Of a stretch of 9,557 nt of DNA, positions 8,175-9,557 are shown one piece after another (position 1 is the first letter of the stretch; each line of letters begins with the position of its first letter). The position numbers and the translations under genes were made by a program. Source of the DNA: Candidatus Nomurabacteria bacterium (GTDB lineage Bacteria > Patescibacteriota > Minisyncoccia > Phycocordibacterales > UBA9973); the NCBI GenBank assembly GCA_026395935.1, contig JAPLXT010000053.1:1-9557 (forward strand), read 5' to 3'. A model generated the notes under the pieces. The model had not been told where the DNA came from. It saw only the letters and a program-made list of their open reading frames with translations, and searched no databases.

Positions 8175-8648
8175 TTACAGTTTATCTGATACTGGAGCGG
8201 GAGCTGGGTTTAAGAGGCCGAAGAGGAGGTCTGTATATTTCCAGAAGGCATCATTACCCTTAAGAGTAGCTACGCATTCAGCAGCGATTAACTTCTCAAG
8301 TGAACCTTGGTGTATAGGCCAGTGACGGTATATCCAAGCAACATTGCCATTTGATCCTTTTACTATTTGGTCCATAGTAGCATGGAAAGCCTTACAATAA
8401 GGACATTCATAGTCAGAATATTCTATCACTACAATAGGAGCATCTGGATTACCAAGAAGATGATCTCCTGGTTCAGTTACGGCTATTTCACCTGTATAGG
8501 CTGTTGTAACTTTTCCAGCATTTACTTCATCAATTAATTTTTGAACCTCAGTTGCTGGTAGAGCTCCACGAACCTCAGCTTTAACGCCATTCTTTCCAAC
8601 GATAACAGAGTAAGGAGTACCTCTTTGTTCTGCAGGCACACCTTTCAT
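8175..8648 (-). CDS. DsbA-family thiol-disulfide protein with swapped domain halves (open part of an interrupted gene)
   Basis: Thioredoxin-fold protein of the DsbA type, expected to form or rearrange disulfide bonds outside the cytoplasm. In this 157-residue frame the order is unusual. The cis-Pro loop RGTPYSVIV comes first (GTP at 10-12), then RGALPATEVQKLIDEV, which normally ends a DsbA. Next come the normal start of the domain, GEIAVTEPGDHLLGNPDAPI, and the active site YECPYCKAFH with CPYC at 82-85. It stops after FWKYTDLLFGLLNPAPAPV, where a normal DsbA would continue into its second half. The ATG at 8648 is only the first ATG after an in-frame UGA at 8738-8736. The same frame continues upstream to an ATG at 8891 with a membrane anchor (next entry). 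As it stands this piece lacks an export signal. It is either the remains of a broken gene, the result of a sequencing error, or part of a read-through product of 238 residues. Confidence 0.75.
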   Translation of the reverse strand: MKGVPAEQRGTPYSVIVGKNGVKAEVRGALPATEVQKLIDEVNAGKVTTAYTGEIAVTEPGDHLLGNPDAPIVVIEYSDYECPYCKAFHATMDQIVKGSNGNVAWIYRHWPIHQGSLEKLIAAECVATLKGNDAFWKYTDLLFGLLNPAPAPVSDKL

Positions 8649-8891
8649 TGCAGCTTCTACACTTGCACTAATCTTTGTCTGTAGAGCTGTTTGATCTGTA
8701 TTTTTGATACATTCTGCAAACTTCTCTTTATTGACTCATACTTGTGCTGATAAAGTTTGGTCTTTATTTGTGGCACCATTTACTCCACCTTGACTTCCTC
8801 CCTTAGTTATTAAAATTGCTAACATCACAAGAAATCCTGCAACTATGATAGCTGTAGGTGTATTAATTTTTTGGTTTTTTATATTTTCCAT
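8649..8891 (-). pseudogene. N-terminal part of the same DsbA-like gene: membrane anchor and start of domain, split off by in-frame UGA
   Basis: Read from the ATG at 8891, the frame gives MENIKNQKINTPTAIIVAGF and a hydrophobic segment (about residues 13-29), typical of a signal anchor. A Gly/Ser/Asn/Gln linker follows, then LSAQV, a UGA as codon 52 (8738-8736), and VNKEKFAECIKN before running into the downstream frame with no shift. VNKEKFAEC matches the 'G-L/V-D-x-x-K-F-x-x-C' segment before the cis-Pro half of DsbA proteins, so the coding signal continues on both sides of the stop. The UGA falls where Gly is usual, and GGA to TGA is a single change. The ATG at 8891 is supported by the anchor and by an extended -10 just upstream. 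Either this is a recent nonsense mutation or base error, or the codon is read through. Without read-through the product is a 51-residue anchor peptide. Confidence 0.7.
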
Positions 8892-8897
8892 CTCATC

Positions 8898-8925
8898 ATT
8901 ATATCATAAATTCAAATTAAGCAAA
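8898..8925 (-). promoter_or_regulatory. Extended -10 promoter of the DsbA-like gene
   Basis: On the minus strand TGATATAAT carries a perfect TATAAT (8903 to 8898) with the TG of an extended -10 element. A poor -35 candidate TTTGCT (8925 to 8920) lies 16 bp upstream. A start about 7 nt after the -10 falls on or next to the ATG at 8891, so the mRNA would be leaderless. This also supports 8891, and not 8648, as the original start of the gene. Confidence 0.65.
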
Positions 8926-8936
8926 TAAAATACATA

Positions 8937-8965
8937 TTGAAAAATATGGCTAAATATGATATAAT
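8937..8965 (+). promoter_or_regulatory. Sigma-70 promoter of the glycosyltransferase gene
   Basis: TTGAAA at 8937-8942, a 17-bp spacer, and TATAAT at 8960-8965 preceded by TG (8957-8958) make a near-consensus housekeeping promoter with an extended -10. The expected start, near 8972, leaves a leader of only about 5 nt before the ATG at 8977 and no Shine-Dalgarno sequence. The 12 bases TATGATATAATG (8955-8966) are repeated exactly in inverted orientation at the divergent promoter (8897-8908). Confidence 0.8.
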
Positions 8966-8976
8966 GTAAAATACTT

Positions 8977-9557
8977 ATGGATTCAGTGTATACAACCATA
9001 TTTTATGTGTTTTCTTTCATTTCTGTCTATGTACAGATATTTTTTTTAATAACCTTTTTAGAGAAAAGACGCCATATTGTCCACAATCCAGAGAATTTAG
9101 AATTAAATTACTATCCCACCGTAGTCATCTCAGTTCCTGTTTATAATGAAGAATCTACAATTACTAAAACAGTTAAATCCCTTCTTTCCTTAGATTACCC
9201 TAAAGACAAATTAAAAATTTATATAGTAGATGATGGAAGTAAAGATAACACATGGAACGTAGTTCAAGAATTTAAAGATAATCCTAATGTTGTTCTTTTA
9301 CAAAAAGAAAATGGTGGGAAGCACACAGCTGTTAATCTAGCAATAGAAAAAACTAATTCAGAATTCTTTGGTTGCCTTGATTCAGACTCTCTTGTTCACC
9401 CACAAGCTCTTAAACGAATATTAAAATATTTTGAAAGAGATCCTAGGACTATGGCCGTTGCTCCTTCAATCATCGTCTATAATCCTAAAAATATTCTTCA
9501 ATATGCTCAGAATGTAGAATACGACATGTCTATCTATACCAAGAAAATGCTTGGTTT
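8977..9557 (+). CDS. Family 2 glycosyltransferase, membrane-bound, N-terminal part (runs off window)
   Basis: Transfers sugar from a nucleotide-sugar donor, probably building a surface polysaccharide at the cytoplasmic membrane. The 193 codons present start MDSVYTTIFYVFSF, an N-terminal membrane helix (about residues 4-28). The GT-A domain follows: VVISVPVYNEE (49-59) is the nucleotide-binding strand, IVDDGSKDNT (83-92) holds the first Asp pair, NGGKHTAVNLAI (112-123) is the donor-site segment, and LDSDS (134-138) is the DxD metal-binding motif. PQALKRILKYFERDP follows. A membrane helix before the GT-A core plus these motifs resembles processive synthases of the BcsA/PgaC/hyaluronan-synthase type; the acceptor motifs (QxxRW) and later helices lie outside, so the substrate cannot be named. 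The frame has no stop to the window edge. The start is set by the membrane helix and by the promoter just upstream. The gene diverges from the DsbA-like gene. Confidence 0.93.
   Translation, partial: MDSVYTTIFYVFSFISVYVQIFFLITFLEKRRHIVHNPENLELNYYPTVVISVPVYNEESTITKTVKSLLSLDYPKDKLKIYIVDDGSKDNTWNVVQEFKDNPNVVLLQKENGGKHTAVNLAIEKTNSEFFGCLDSDSLVHPQALKRILKYFERDPRTMAVAPSIIVYNPKNILQYAQNVEYDMSIYTKKMLG

Noticed and set aside
1..9557. Use of genetic code 25 (UGA = Gly) by the organism
   Set aside because: Only one in-frame UGA occurs in about 3000 codons, while Gly is encoded by GGN throughout rpoC, dnaG and rpoD; a recoded genome would use UGA often.

Overview
The window comes from an AT-rich bacterial genome (roughly 35-38% G+C by eye). 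It looks like a member of the Patescibacteria (Candidate Phyla Radiation), most likely a Parcubacteria-type lineage. This is inferred from the style of RpoC, DnaG and RpoD, from a two-module zinc-ribbon protein of a kind I associate with CPR genomes, and from a small membrane-anchored DsbA-like protein. Every complete gene ends in TAA. No visible start codon has a well-placed Shine-Dalgarno sequence, and several starts sit only 4-12 nt after a -10 hexamer, which suggests leaderless or nearly leaderless mRNAs.

Left part (1-6349, all + strand): the 3' three quarters of rpoC (RNA polymerase beta'), then a 13-bp perfect hairpin, dnaG (primase), and 4 bp later rpoD (primary sigma factor). This core-information block pairs the dnaG-rpoD 'macromolecular synthesis' couple with the RNA polymerase beta' gene. 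DnaG carries a 16-residue, GC-rich in-frame insertion inside its TOPRIM domain. RpoD begins with about 80 residues that are nearly half lysine and contain no acidic residue.

Middle (6432-8129, +): a 565-residue Cys-rich protein of unknown function. Two copies of an approximately 76-residue zinc-ribbon module flank a Cys-repeat region that may form a beta-helix. The C-terminal copy has lost some metal ligands. The gene ends in a 20-bp perfect stem that can serve as a terminator for both convergent genes.

Right part (8175-8891, - strand): a DsbA-family thiol-disulfide protein that is odd in two ways. The halves of the DsbA domain appear in swapped order: the cis-Pro half comes first and the CPYC half last, as in a circular permutation. 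The full-length reading, with its membrane anchor, is also interrupted by one in-frame UGA at a position where homologues usually have Gly. Diverging from it is the start of a family 2 glycosyltransferase (8977 to the window edge). The 85-bp divergent spacer carries two promoters with the same 12-bp extended -10 sequence in mirror orientation.

The most interesting points are the permuted DsbA domain with its UGA, the insertion in DnaG, the duplicated zinc-ribbon protein and the lysine-only tail of the sigma factor. No RNA genes, CRISPR arrays, insertion sequences or gene-free stretches over 300 bases were seen.
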